A DNA stretch of 64,000 nucleotides, taken from Heterodera schachtii. Lineage: Eukaryota; Nematoda; Chromadorea; Rhabditida; Heteroderidae. The translations under genes and the position numbers were made by a program. Position 1 is the first letter of the stretch. Every line of letters begins with the position of its first letter. This document shows positions 48,017 through 61,300 of this stretch, piece by piece. The notes beneath the pieces were generated by a model. It had not been told where the DNA came from. It did no database searches and worked only from the letters and a program-made list of their open reading frames with translations. The stretch spans positions 1,007,814 to 1,071,813 of the forward strand of contig SIJG01000006.1 of the NCBI GenBank assembly GCA_023374025.1, written 5' to 3'.

Positions 48017-48944
48017 AACGGAGAAAATGGACAAAAATAAAATGAAAATTAAATTGAATGAATAAATGCCTTTAAATAAACAATTTTGGGGTATTTTAAT
48101 TGGTTGTTATGGGAACCAAAGCAATGGCCAAAAAAAGAAAGAACAAATAATCAAAAATGGTACAGAGAAACAAAACATTAGAAAAAGGACAGAAAATTTA
48201 AAAGAAAGTAAAAAATGAATTAAAATTTATAATGGAAAATTAAAAGGGAATTATTTTAAAATATTATTTAAAATTGGAAGTCATTAAAAAGAATAATTTA
48301 ATCATCAGAGATCAGAGATGAGTAAGTAAGTACCTTCACGGTTTTATCATCACAAAGATAATTTTAAAGTTATTCAAATCATTTTCTAATTAAGATTTTA
48401 TTTTTTAACATATTTATTGAATATTATCATTTTATTTTTGCTTTTCCTCCGTTCATTTGTCCGCTTTTGCCCCTTTCCGATGCTTTCTCAAATTCCCTTT
48501 CGGGCCACCCCCTCACTTCACCACACAATGCTTTATTTGTTATATTACATATGTGCGGGTGATCAACAGCCGAACATAAGCGAATCTTTTGACAGGTTCA
48601 ATCGCTTAATGCTTCTTCTTTTTTTTCTAATGAGGCAATGATGGAGTGCAGAGAAATGGAGAAACGGAGAGAGTGGTGGAAAAAACGGGCGAGAGAAGAT
48701 AGAGAAATGGGGCAGAGAACACAGCCAGCTTTTAGCCTCGGGCAGATTTTTGCCGTAGGCGTGGGAAAAAGAAAAAAGCGATCGCTTCGATTGATCAGTC
48801 TGACAAGGCAAAGCCAATTCTAATTTCTGTGCCATTTCCACTGCTTAATGCGTGTTCAATTATTATAATTTTTAAAGGAAATTTTTTAAATTGACCAACG
48901 GGTCCAATCAACGCGGGTACCAATCGCATTAAGCTGTGCCAAAA
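48017..48944. other. Divergent intergenic region between meckelin and unc-89
   Basis: 928 bp separate the two start codons and must contain both promoters. AT-rich. No clear core promoter motif can be named. Short ORFs near 48420-48840 show no domain. Confidence 0.5.
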
Positions 48945-49317
48945 ATGGACAGAATATCAAGAAAACAGCGGCAACTGGAGAGAAAATATGACAATTTAAG
49001 GCCAGTTACTTTTTGGATTAAAAATACAGCAAAAATAAAATTAAAAAAATTAATTCCGATTTATGCAGACGAATTGCTGCCGAAGAACAACGAAGCACCA
49101 CAACACGCGGATTGGCCACCACACATTCGTCGGCACAGATGCGTTCCTCCACTGGCGCAACTGATCAGCAGGTGAAGCGGAAAAAACGGAATTTGAAACT
49201 CGGCTAAATAAAATGCCAATCCAAAAATGGCATTTCAGCTTTTGCTCTCTCGCGCCCCCTCCACGGCCGATTCGAGCAGTTCGTCCGGCGATCCGATCAA
49301 ACGGTACCACCACCAGC

Positions 49318-49348
<31 letters not shown>

Positions 49349-52300
49349 GCAGAAGGACGACTCATCGACAACGCCGGCCACGGCTGAGCATCGGTCACTG
49401 GCCGTTTTCGTCGCCATTCAAGACTACGTGCCGGAGCCGGGCCAAGCGCCGGGGGAGGCGCTGTTGCTGGAGCAGGGCCAAATTGTGGAAGTGTTGGACA
49501 ACAAAAACCCGGCAAATTGGCTGGTCAGGACCAAGGTGGGCACTGCACTAATTTTGTTTGGCATATTCGCCAGTTTTTTTCAAAATTGGTCAGAATTTAG
49601 GCCAAACCCCCGCTGACCGGATGGGTGCCGGGGTCGTACTTCGAGACACCGTCAAAATACTACACACAGCGGAAGAGCACGCGCGAATTGACAGCGGATG
49701 AGCAAACTTTGAGTGAACAGCAACAGACACTTCTGAAGAGAGAGTGAGGAGAGGGGGGGGGGGCAATTAATTAATGGCCGCTAATTATTGCCTAATTTAT
49801 CTTTTTCATTGGCAGACAAGTTTTCCATGATTTGCTTCGCACCGAAGAGCAATTCACTGCCCAATTGCGCGACTGTTCCAAACACTTTTTGGATGCTTTC
49901 GAAGCGCCCGAGGCACCGGACGAAATTCGCACACATCGAATTGCCTTGAACATGCGCGAGCTATGCAATTTCCATTCAAAGTAATATAATTAGAGATCAC
50001 TCATAAAAAAATGTATTTTAACCCTTCCTACCGTATTCCTCTTTTCTCCCGTCTACCGTACCCAATGCCTTTGTCATCGTTTTGACTCTGTTTGCCAATT
50101 AGTGCCATTTTATCACCTCCCGTATTATTTTTCCTTCAATTTCCTCTCAAATGTTTACAGTGTGATGCTGAATGGATTACAGTATTATTCGGATGATCCG
50201 GGAAAGGTTGGACAGACATTTTTGCGCTTGGAGCGCGATTTTGAGAAACACGTGGCATTTCTGCGCGAGTTGGACAATGCGCAACGAATCGTCGCAGAAA
50301 ATGGCGCCGTACAAAAATTCCTCGAGGCAATCATTTTTATAATTATTCAATTAGGGAAAAAATGAATATTAAATTAAAAATTATTATTCTATAAATTTAC
50401 AATTAAAAGGAGTGCAAAGGCAACGCGGGCTCCGACGTGAAAGAGTACAGCTATTATTTGGAATTGGTGCCGAATCGAATCAGACAATACGAAGATTACT
50501 TCAAGGCAATGCAAAAATCGAATTTCGTTTTCAAATTCAAAAATTATTATTTTTTAAATTTTAATTTTTGCAGGAAATCATCAAATATTCGTTGCGTGTT
50601 CAGCAACAACAGAACGCCAAAGTGATGCAGAAGGCATTGGAGCTGATCCAATCAGTGCCGAAACGGGCGCAGGAGATGGAATTCACGAAGAATCTGTTGG
50701 ACTATTCGGGAGACATTGGGCGATTAGGCCGAATTTACAGACACGTGATGAGCATAATGATCACTAATTAAACAATAATTAAAGAGATAATTAATTATTT
50801 TTAGGATTTATTCACTGTGTGGGAAGACGATGCCCAACAAGCGTCCGAAAAGTACATCTTTTTGTTCCGCAACAAAATGATGCTGACGGACCGAGACTTG
50901 AAGCCTTACCCACCAGTGTTTCGCCATTATTCCTCAATTCGAGTACGGTATTAAGTAAGAATGGGAAGAGTACCGTATGTGACGGAAAGGACTCAATTTA
51001 CGATGTAGTTTTGAGTACCTTTGATTGGAATTTTCGACCTATCCATTACAATCAAATGCCTCGGTGGAATCGTTTCATAAAAAGTGTCATTATGGGTGTT
51101 TCGTAAAAGTGCCAATTTTTACAGATTTTCTGAAACAAAGTCGTCTCGACTTGTCTTTTCTATCTGTAAAAACTGGCACTTTTTACGAAACGACCGAACC
51201 CACGGCCCTTCCAAGCGGTGAATGCACTTATCCCCTGGGTACGTGTGTTGTTATCTTTTCGGTATCTTTATTTGCCCCATTTCTGCCGCCTCTCTTCACA
51301 AAACGCTGTTCAGCTGGACAAGTACACAGTGCGCGAGCACAGTCGCGAGCAGGACACGCTGGTGTTTCGGCCTGAGGAGCCCGGGCTGCCCACGTTTCTG
51401 ATCAAATCGGCGCATGCCGACGCGCAGCAATGGCCAATCGTGCGCAGGGCGTGGCTGCGCGACATTGGCGAAATGCAAGCGGACATTGGTGGGTCGACAG
51501 CAGAGGAGGCGAACGGCGACCAGCAGCAATAGTGAATAGTGAACAAGCAAAGTGATCAATCAGTCGGACTGAATGACTGACTGATCAGCTGGCGACGATC
51601 AATGGGGGGTGTTGGCGGGATTCGGACCGATCGGCGGATGTCCGAATTGGAGATACACTGAAAAAGAGGCCGCCCTCTCCCGCACACTCCGATCACTGAC
51701 CATTTTCGAGAAACCAAAATTAAACCAAAATTTTCAAAAGAATTTACGGTAAATCCGCTTGAAATTCTGGTATTAATTAGTTAATGAGTTTTTTCTGTTG
51801 TTTTCCGTGCCGTCTTTTCCTTTTCGAAAAATTGAAATTCGAATCCGTGCCAAAGCCCAAATAAGAAGTCACAGTGCCAAATTGTTGAATATTTTTTTGT
51901 TGTTGATAAATAAAACTTTGTTAAATTTGTCTCATTTTTAATTGCAAAAAATGACTTAATCGGATTCGGATTTCTTTTCTCACAAATCTTTGTTTTTGAA
52001 CAAAGAAATTAATGAAATTTATATTTTATTTATTTTTTTGTATGTTTAACAAATGATTTGAAGTTCGCAGTCAAAAAATGACGCACAAAAATCACAAAAA
52101 AATAATTTAAATCAACTGATCAAATTTCGCAGAAATTTTTGTCAAAATTTCCATTTTTATTTTTCATTTTTCAAAGGTCTCATCATTTGCATTCCGTCCG
52201 TTTGCTTTTCATTCTCATGCTATTACATTCTGCCATTTATTGCATCAATTTATTGTAAATATTAATCTCCTCCCCCTCCTTTTCCGGCGAATTTGTCAAT

Positions 52301-55300
52301 TCTAAGGATTCCATCCGACAAATTTTCTTGCTTCTGATGCTGCTAAAATGCCCACCCAGAAACAGCTGCCATCGGCAGTCACCCACCACCCCCTTATTCG
52401 CCCCTCTCTATGCCCCCGGCTTTTCCCCGGCTTTTATCCCCGCTTCATCCCCTGTTTTTTCTCCACTTTGTGCCCCGGTTTTCCTCTGCTATACCCCCAC
52501 CACATCGCCCGACCCCTCCTGGTGCCATTTTCGTTCTGATCATCGCTTCCAATACATTCCTCCCCCCTCCCCCCTCCGCTTGGCCCAATCACTTGGCCAC
52601 CACACAAATCAGTCCCCCGCCCCCTTTCTCTGATCGGCGTTTGTTATGCGCCGCCGCTTTTCCTCCGCTTTATCCCTCAGTGATATTGATCGAATGAAGA
52701 AAGAAGAGAGCACCAGCTCAAATGAATGAGCTGCTCAATGAATGAATGAATGTGTGGGGGTGGGCACGGACAGAAGAGAAAAGGGAGGGAGCGACCGCAG
52801 CAGCGGAGAAGGGCTTTTGGCTTTTCCATTCGACCCCTCCCCCGGGCGAAATAAATGTGCAACAAATGGCCGTCGATCACCTCGGCCGGGGGACAGCAGG
52901 CGAACAAAACGGTCGGCACCGCCAATCAACCCGACTTTTCCGGCGTTTTTTGCTGGGCTTTAACGGGATTAGCTTATTTTTTGTCCCTAATATTCTTTTA
53001 TGTCTGCCTTTCTTTTCTCGCCTCCCTCATCTCTCTCTCTCTCTCTCTCTTTTTGTGTCTGGCTTAATTTTGATTGTTCCTCCGGACCCAACAAATGCTT
53101 TAACCCCCCACTTTGTCCATGCTTTTGCTGATCTGATCAGTTTAGCCCATTCGGTGTTTCCGGGGGCGTATGACGATAAGCTGAACAACAATCGATTGAT
53201 CGACCCGCTCATCGAAATTTCTTCATTAAAAATATTTTAATTAATTAATTTGTTTATCATATATTTTTTGTCATTTCGTTTTAATTGCTTAAATCCCTTC
53301 AAATTTAATCCTTTTTTTCTGTTTGAGTGTACGGCGCGGACGGAGAACAACAGCGGCATTTTCTTCCCGATTTTCACCCAATTCACAAATTTTGTATTGG
53401 GTCAAATACTTTTTGGTGATCCCTCCTAAATCCAAATTCATCCGTTAATCCGTCGCTTTTCCGACCAAAATCCGTTTTCCCAATGGTTTTGCGTGTGATG
53501 TACGTGATCGAACTGTTGGAGACGGAGGAGGGCGGCATTGAGCTGGTCGACCCCTCCTGGTGTAAGCGATTGGCACAAATAATGGCGGGGCTTTCAGTCG
53601 CTGCGCTCGCCGGCGACGACGAGCGGACGCTGTCACTGTCGCAGGCACCGCCGTGCGACGAAACGCCGCGGCGCGGGAGACGAACGACGCCCGGCACCGG
53701 CAGTACCACGCCGGGCAAAACATAGCCAAACAATTCAAACATTTCAAAATTAAATTGCTTTTAAATTTGAACAGCAATAATTTGCCAGGTCCCGAAGAGG
53801 GCCCACCGCGCAAAAAGGTCAAATCGCCGCCGGTCATCTCCCCCACCGGCTCTTCCACGAGTCTTTACAGTGGCGGAAGTTCGTCCATCGAATGGACAAC
53901 GACCGGCACATCGTTGGAAATGCAGGGGACGAGGGTAAAAGGAGGGAGGAAAGCATAGGAAAAGCACTGGCGAAAATGCAAAACAATTTATAAAAAAATA
54001 TCCTAAAAATTTAAGCATTTTTTTAAAATAATATTTTGGATAAATGATTAGTTTTATTTTAATAATATGTTTTAGTAATTGATTTGATTTATCTTTTAAT
54101 TTGATTTAATTAATGAATTTCCATTCTTTTATCCTTTAGGTGACGCGCACTCAGTACGGCTTCCGCACTTTGCAGGAGTCTTCCGCCAAAATGTGCCTTA
54201 AAGTGACCGGCTATCCCTTGCCCGACATCTCATGGTAATTAAAAATAATTAATATAAATATATAATTAAATATGAAATTAATGGGCACAGGTACAAAGAT
54301 GACGTACCGCTGAAGAACGACGAGCGGCACACTTTTTACTCGGACGAAGAAGGCTTTTTCGCGCTGACCATCGACCCGGTGCAGGTGGGCAGGGGAAGAG
54401 AAAGGCACAAATTAAACAGGAAAGAAATGCCAAAATTGGATGGCATTTCGACTGAGTTGGACATCGCTTAAATTATTCGATTTTCAGACTGAGGACACCG
54501 GACGGTACTCATGTGTGGCCACAAATGAGTACGGCCAAGCAAGCACTTCCGCTTTCTTTAGAGTGCTCAAAGGTGAGCAACGGCATTTTGAGCAACGGAT
54601 GTGAAGAAAAAATAGCGGCAATTTTGATTATAATTCTAAAATTTTTAAGTTGAAAAGGAATCTGCCGGTCCGTCCTTTGTCAAATCGTTGGCGGAACGGC
54701 GCAACTGCAAAGAGGGCGAAGTGATCAGCTTCGAGTGTGAGGTGAACGAGCAAAAAGAGAATATAAATTAATAAAATAAAATCAATGTTCATTTTGACAA
54801 AGCAATGACTCATAAAAAATCAATAAATAATAAATCAATTAATGAATAATTGATTGATCAACAATATTAATTGATCAGGTGGATGGCTGGCCCGAGCCCG
54901 AGTTGGTTTGGCTGGTGGACGACCAGCCGTTGCGTCCATCGCACGACTTCCGCATCCAATACGACGGGCAACTCGCCAAACTGGAAATTCGCGACGCACA
55001 ACCGGACGACAGCGGCACGTACACGGTGAATATCGACTTTATCAATTAGAGATAATTGAATAGAATTAGAATTTACAGTATCTTTTCATTTAGGTGCGTA
55101 TCACCAACGAATATGGTAATTCGGTGTCGCGGACCATTCTTACGGTGGCACCCGACCCGGACAAAAATTATGTGCCACCAGAATTTCAGGCAAGTCATTG
55201 AGTGAAAAGGCCAGTCAGGCTTAATATAAGTAATATAAGCACTAGCAAGCTTTTCCCTTAGGCGGTGATCGAAGACGCGGACTGTAACGAGGGGGATACT

Positions 55301-58300
55301 GTAAAGTTCAAAGCTGTGTTGACTGGGGACCCGGTGCCGGAAGTGATTTGGTACATCAACGGAGTGCCATTGACCGAATCGGAAAAGGTGGGCCAGCCGC
55401 AGAAAATGTAAAAGCATTTGAAAATGGCCCCGATCAGGTTCGCTTCATCAACGAGGACGGTATTTGCCTGCTGACCATCAAAGACGTGAGCCGCCATTTC
55501 GACGGCACCGTCACGTGCCAGGGCAAAAACCGTCTCGGCTCCGGAAGTTGCGAGGCGCGGCTGCGCGTACGCGTGCCACCGATGCCGCCGCAATTCGAAC
55601 GCCCGTTGGAGGACCGCGTAATAACGGAGGGCGGTGCGGTGATGTTCGAGTTGGACCTGGCCGGCTACCCGGAGGTTAGAGCGAAACAGTAAATTGAATT
55701 AAAATTTTTAATTACCCTTCATTTTTAGCCGTCCGTGGAATTCCGCCTGAAAGGGCGTCCGCTGACGCACGGAGCGGACGGCGTGGACATCCGCGCGGTG
55801 GACGGCCATTACCGCGTGACAATTGCGCGCTGTCTGACGGACTCACACGACGGCGAACTGATGGCACGCGCCACCAACGAAGTAACAACAGTTTAAGCGA
55901 AATGCCATTAAAAATGGAAGCTAACAAAACAATTCCTTCCACTGCCATTGTTCCAATTCAGCACGGACAGGCCGAGTCGCGCGCGCGACTTACGGTGGAG
56001 CCGGAAGAGGAGGAGTCGCGCAGTGCGCCGACATTCATCAAAGACATCGAAGACCAGGCAAGGCATTTTGGAGACCAAAAGGAATTTAAAAACCAAAAGC
56101 ATAAAAACAATTAATATTCCCACAATTTTGGCATATTTAAATTTGAGTCTATTGGTTGAAAATGCTTTTCTTTTCTTGTTCCATTTTTCTCTGATCATTC
56201 ATTATGGCATTAATTAGGCACTTTTTCCGCTTTTCCTTCCTTCGATCAGTTTCCTCCTATATTTTCTTCTTCTGATCACTTTCTCACTTTTAACATTCCT
56301 TCAATCACTTCTCATTTTCCTCTTTTCTTTTGTATATTTTATTTTGCCATCTCTTTGGTCCACCACCGCTTAAAGTGAAATGCCAATAAACTTTTGCCCA
56401 AAATATGTCCGTCCATCTGTTGTCCATCCCTCGCCTTTTCTTTTTCTTTTCTTTTTTCTTTCGCTTTGCTTTTTATTCACCAGCTAAAAAGCCGTGCCAA
56501 CAGTTGTCCCCCACCCGAAGAAGAGATCAAAAAATGAGTAAATAAAGGTGGAAGATAAACATAAGCTGTGGGGCAAAGCGGTGGCCAAGCCGACGCACGG
56601 AAAAAGCGGCGGAAACGGACAAACGCATGGAAACAAACGATCGAATCGATTTAATTCCTTTTATTTTCAGAGGGCCACAAAATCCCACTTCCCTACGGGC
56701 CTTTTTGGCTTAAGTTTAAAGATCAATTGCATAGTTAAGTGATCAGCAGATCACAAAATATATATGCTTCTTACGTGTTAATCCCATTTAAAATCCCAAA
56801 TTTTATTTATTTTTTCCCTTTTGGCATTTTCCCTGCAAAATTTAATTTCACTTCCATTTTTATTATTTCATTCGTTTCCATTTCAGACAGTTAAGCAAGG
56901 CCAAGAGGCCACCTTTGACACGGTCGTGCGTGGTTCTCCGATGCCAAGTATCAGTTGGTTTTTGAACGGCCAAAAGTTGGATGCCGGCATTACTGCTGGC
57001 GTTGTGTCCATTTTGGCGGATGGTGCCGAACACAAAATTGTGCTCGACTCGGCCAAATGTTCCGGCACCGTACTGTGCAGGTGACACGAAAAATTGAGCA
57101 CAAAAGGCAAAGCAGAACAGAATGAGTGTGGAAATGACAGAACGGATTCAAAATTTAGAATATTTTATTTTCTCTTTAAAGTACCAAATTTACCGTACCC
57201 AATGTCACAGATACAGTACCGTACATCGGCATAAATTTTCGGGATTCATTTTGGAGGAAAGTCACTCAAAAACTTAAAAAACTTAAAAGATATTTGAGGT
57301 TTTTATCAAATTATATTTTAATTGAAATTTCACTAATTCATTCAATTTGTTTTTAAAGAGCTGAAAATCAAATCGGCCGTTTCGAGACTAAGGGCCGACT
57401 CATTGTTTTGCCAGCGGAGAAGCAGAAGAAGGCGCCTATTTTCCGCCAGCCGTTGACGGACAAAACGCAAATCGAAGGGACCACCGTTGTTTTTGAAGTG
57501 ACCGCAGAAGCGGAGCCGCCCCCGACGTTCCGGTGGACTCTGAACGGCACGGAACTGAGAGCGGACGCGGCTGGGGGAAGGGTAAGTGAAAAATGGCATT
57601 TTGATTAGCACTAATTATCCCATCAGCAGGTCCGTGTGCGTGAGTTTGAGGGCAGTTCCAAATTGGAGTTGGACCAATGCAATTTGGCGGACGGCGGAGT
57701 GATCGAATGCACCGCGTCCAACGCGGAGGGCAACGCGGTGACTAACGCACGTTTCAATGTCCAGCGAAAGCCCAAAGCGCCTGTGTTAGACGTAAAGCCG
57801 CGCACAGCTCAAATAGAGCGGGGAGAGCAAGCGGAGTTTGAAGCGCACGCGGAGGGAACGCCGACGGCGGAATACGCGTGGTAAGCAAATGGGAAAGGAG
57901 GGAAAAATAATAATTTAAAATAATTTAGTAATTTTGTTTTTATTTAAAATGCAATTATTTTTTTAAATTAATATCTTCAATTATTGAAGAAAGCATTTTA
58001 ATGATTTTTGCCTTTATATTTTTCTTCCAAAGGTCCGTTTGCGGACGACGCATTTTCCCCTCCGCGGATGGCGCGCGAGTTGAATTTGATGAAGCCATCG
58101 GCACGAGCAAACTGATTTTGGACACGAACAAATTCTCAGAGAGCGGCCCCGTGGTGGTCAGTGCCAGCAACAGTTTGGGTAATTTAATTATTTAATAATA
58201 GTAATTAATTATTCATAATATTATACCCCACCAGGCAGTGACGAATGTTCCGCCCGTTTGATTGTCGTCGAATCTTTGCCGGCACCGCCGGTGAAAAAGG

Positions 58301-61300
58301 GTCGCTTTTCGGACGAAGAAGAATCAAAGTCATCGGCCACCGAATCGCAAGTGACACAGCTGCAAAATGTGCAGCTGAAAAGCGGCACGACAGAGGAGCC
58401 AATGGAAGGCATTGAAGAGAAAAGTGGGGGAAAAGAGGGGAGAATTAGGGGATAAAGGGGCAAGTGGGATAAAGCGGGATAGGAGGGGGTGGGGGAGAGG
58501 AGAGGGGGGGGGGGGAGGGCATGGCATGAGAGAAAAAATGGTGTGGAATCAAAAAAAAAGTGATGGGAGAAAGGGATATTGGGTATAATTGGGGGAAAAA
58601 TTATGCATAAAAAATTACTTATGGAAAGGATTATTTGTTTTTTTAAATAAATTATTATATTATTATTCTTTTATAGGGAAGTCAACGTCAATTGTTGTGG
58701 AGCAAAGCAGCCAAAAGACGGAGTTCAAGCAGTGCATAGACCAGCAGATGTTGGAGAGCAAACAAAGCCATGAAATGATTGTTGAGGTGAACTACTAGAA
58801 ATAAAAATATGGCATTATGTTAATTCAAATTCAAATTCAATCAGGACGGCCCCCGCGGGGTTTGCATTGAGGAGAAGGTGCACGAACAGTTCGAAAGCTT
58901 CAGCCGCGTTTTGACTGAAGGTCCAACCTGTCCATTCTTTTCGCAACAGTTGCAGTCGGTGTCTGTCCAGGTAAAAGTACTGTAGAGGGACTTACGATAC
59001 CAATTTTCAATTCAATGGGGGATTATTACTGTATGATTATTTTCTGTCACAGGACGGCGAACGGTTGGAAATGACCGCCATTGTCGGGGGAGAGCCCGAG
59101 CCGAATGTTAAATGGCTGCTTAATGAGCAGGAAATGGACGCCGTCGACAAAAATGTGCAGGTCTTTTTTATGAAATTCAAATGATGGCATTGAAACGGTA
59201 GAAAATCCAACGAGGATACGGTATCTGATCCAAAAATTGACCTAAAGATCACTTCCGGACCCGACGGTCGCCAAAGTCTGCGAATTGGGCAGACAAACGC
59301 TGCGCAACACTCCGGCCATTTGGTGGTACGTGCCGAAAACAGCGAAGGCGCCGCCGAATCGTCGGCCGACTGTCACCGTACAGCCAAAGCCGGGCCCACC
59401 GTACTTCAGCCGGGAACCCCAAGACCACGAAGTGACCGATGGAGTGGAGTCCGTCAAGTTCAGTGCCATTGTGCACGGCAACCCGGTGCCATCAGTTTAC
59501 TGGCGAGTCACTCTCATTATTTACTTGCCCTTGATAATGAATGCTAATTAATTTTTTGAAAAATGATTTTCATTAATTTAAAACAATAATCGGCAGGTAT
59601 CTGAAGGGCGAATGCCTCGTCAGCGGGGACAATTTGCGCGTCAAATATGACGCGGTCAGCGGCAAAACGTCCATTCGGCTGTTCCACCCGAACACGGACG
59701 ACTCGGGCGAGGTGAAAGTGATTGCCCAAAATGTGCACGGACAGGCCGAGGCTAGCGCAAAACTGAAGGCAATTGAAAAAACAAAATTGGAATAAATATG
59801 GGCAATTAAAGGCTTAATTACTTTTTCATCTCTTAATAGGCACAGATTCACAAGAAATAATTATTTAAAAGACTTAATTGTTTTTTATTAATTAATTTTT
59901 CTTTTGAATTTAATTAATAAAACATTTAATTTATATTAAATATTTTAAATTATATTAATCATTTGATGATTTTTTTTGTCTCATTAGGTTGAAAAACGTT
60001 CTGAACTCCCACGCTTTCTGTCCGACATGGACGACCGCCAAGTCAGCGAAGGCGACAATGTGAAGTTTAGCGCCAAAATCGAGGCATTTCCGGCGCCCGA
60101 AGTGCAATGGACTTTCAATGGAGAGCCACCGAAAGCGACGTAATTATTTAATTTTAATTATTTAATTTTAATTGTTTAATTTTCAACTTTCAATTTTTAG
60201 TCCATTAAATTTTAAAGTTCTTTGAAACTCTTTTCCGGAGATCGGGTTTCCGGAAAGCTTAAGCAAACAAAAGGTGCAAGAAGAAGAGTTTGGCGCGGGC
60301 GGAGCAAACGGAGAAAAATCGATACAAAACAAAACATTAAATAATAAATAAACCATTTAATGGAAAACATTTTAAACAGTTATTTCGAATTCAGCAACAT
60401 CAGAATCAGCAACGAGGGGAACTTGCACATGCTGGAGATCAACAATGTACAGCTCGAGCAGGCGGGCGAGTTGGCATGCACCGCGAAGAACAGCGCGGGG
60501 TCAAAGCGACAGAACGCTCATTTGACGGTCAAAGAAAGCGGCGGGGCGCCGGCATTTGAGCGAAGCATTGAAGTAAATGGCACAAACGAAGCAAATACTG
60601 CTCGAACTTGTTGCTCGCAAATCGGAGTTGTAGACGGAACTGAGAAACATTTTGGAAAATGGGGAGGGGGGAGGGGGCGGAATTTTCAAAATCAAAAACC
60701 GGGACTGAAAAACCCAAAAAATCGGCAAATGTCTTTAGGACCGTTTGGTGGAAGAAAATGAGACTTTGGTAATGGAGGCGCAATTGGCGCCCGGGGCAAA
60801 GCCGGCGGCGGAAGTGCAATGGCTGAAGGACGGGCAGCAACTGCAGAAGACGGACGAACACTTCAAGCAGAGTGAAGAGGCGAACGGAGTGCACAAACTG
60901 ACCATTATACGGGTGGCACAGGCGGACAAAGGACGGATAACGCTGCAGGCGCAGAATAAATTCGGCACGGCAGGTGAAATTTGGGGGAGAGGGGGGGGGG
61001 GGGGAGGCCAAAAGGGACAGTGCAAAATGAGACAAGTGTTAATGCTAAAAGGGACAAATTAGGAAATGGGAAATGCCAAAAGTGAAGGGAAATTGCCAAA
61101 TTGGAAATGCCAAAGGATTGAATAAATGAACAGTCGAATAATTGAGAGTACCATTTGAATGTTCAGAATGTTCTGCAAGCATCGGCGTGCAGAAGAGTCG
61201 CTTCCAGAAGAAGCCCGAGTTTTTGTCTGACCTGGGACCGATCACTGTGACGGAGGGCGATTCGCTTCACGCGAAAGTGCTGATCAGCGGTGATCCAAAA

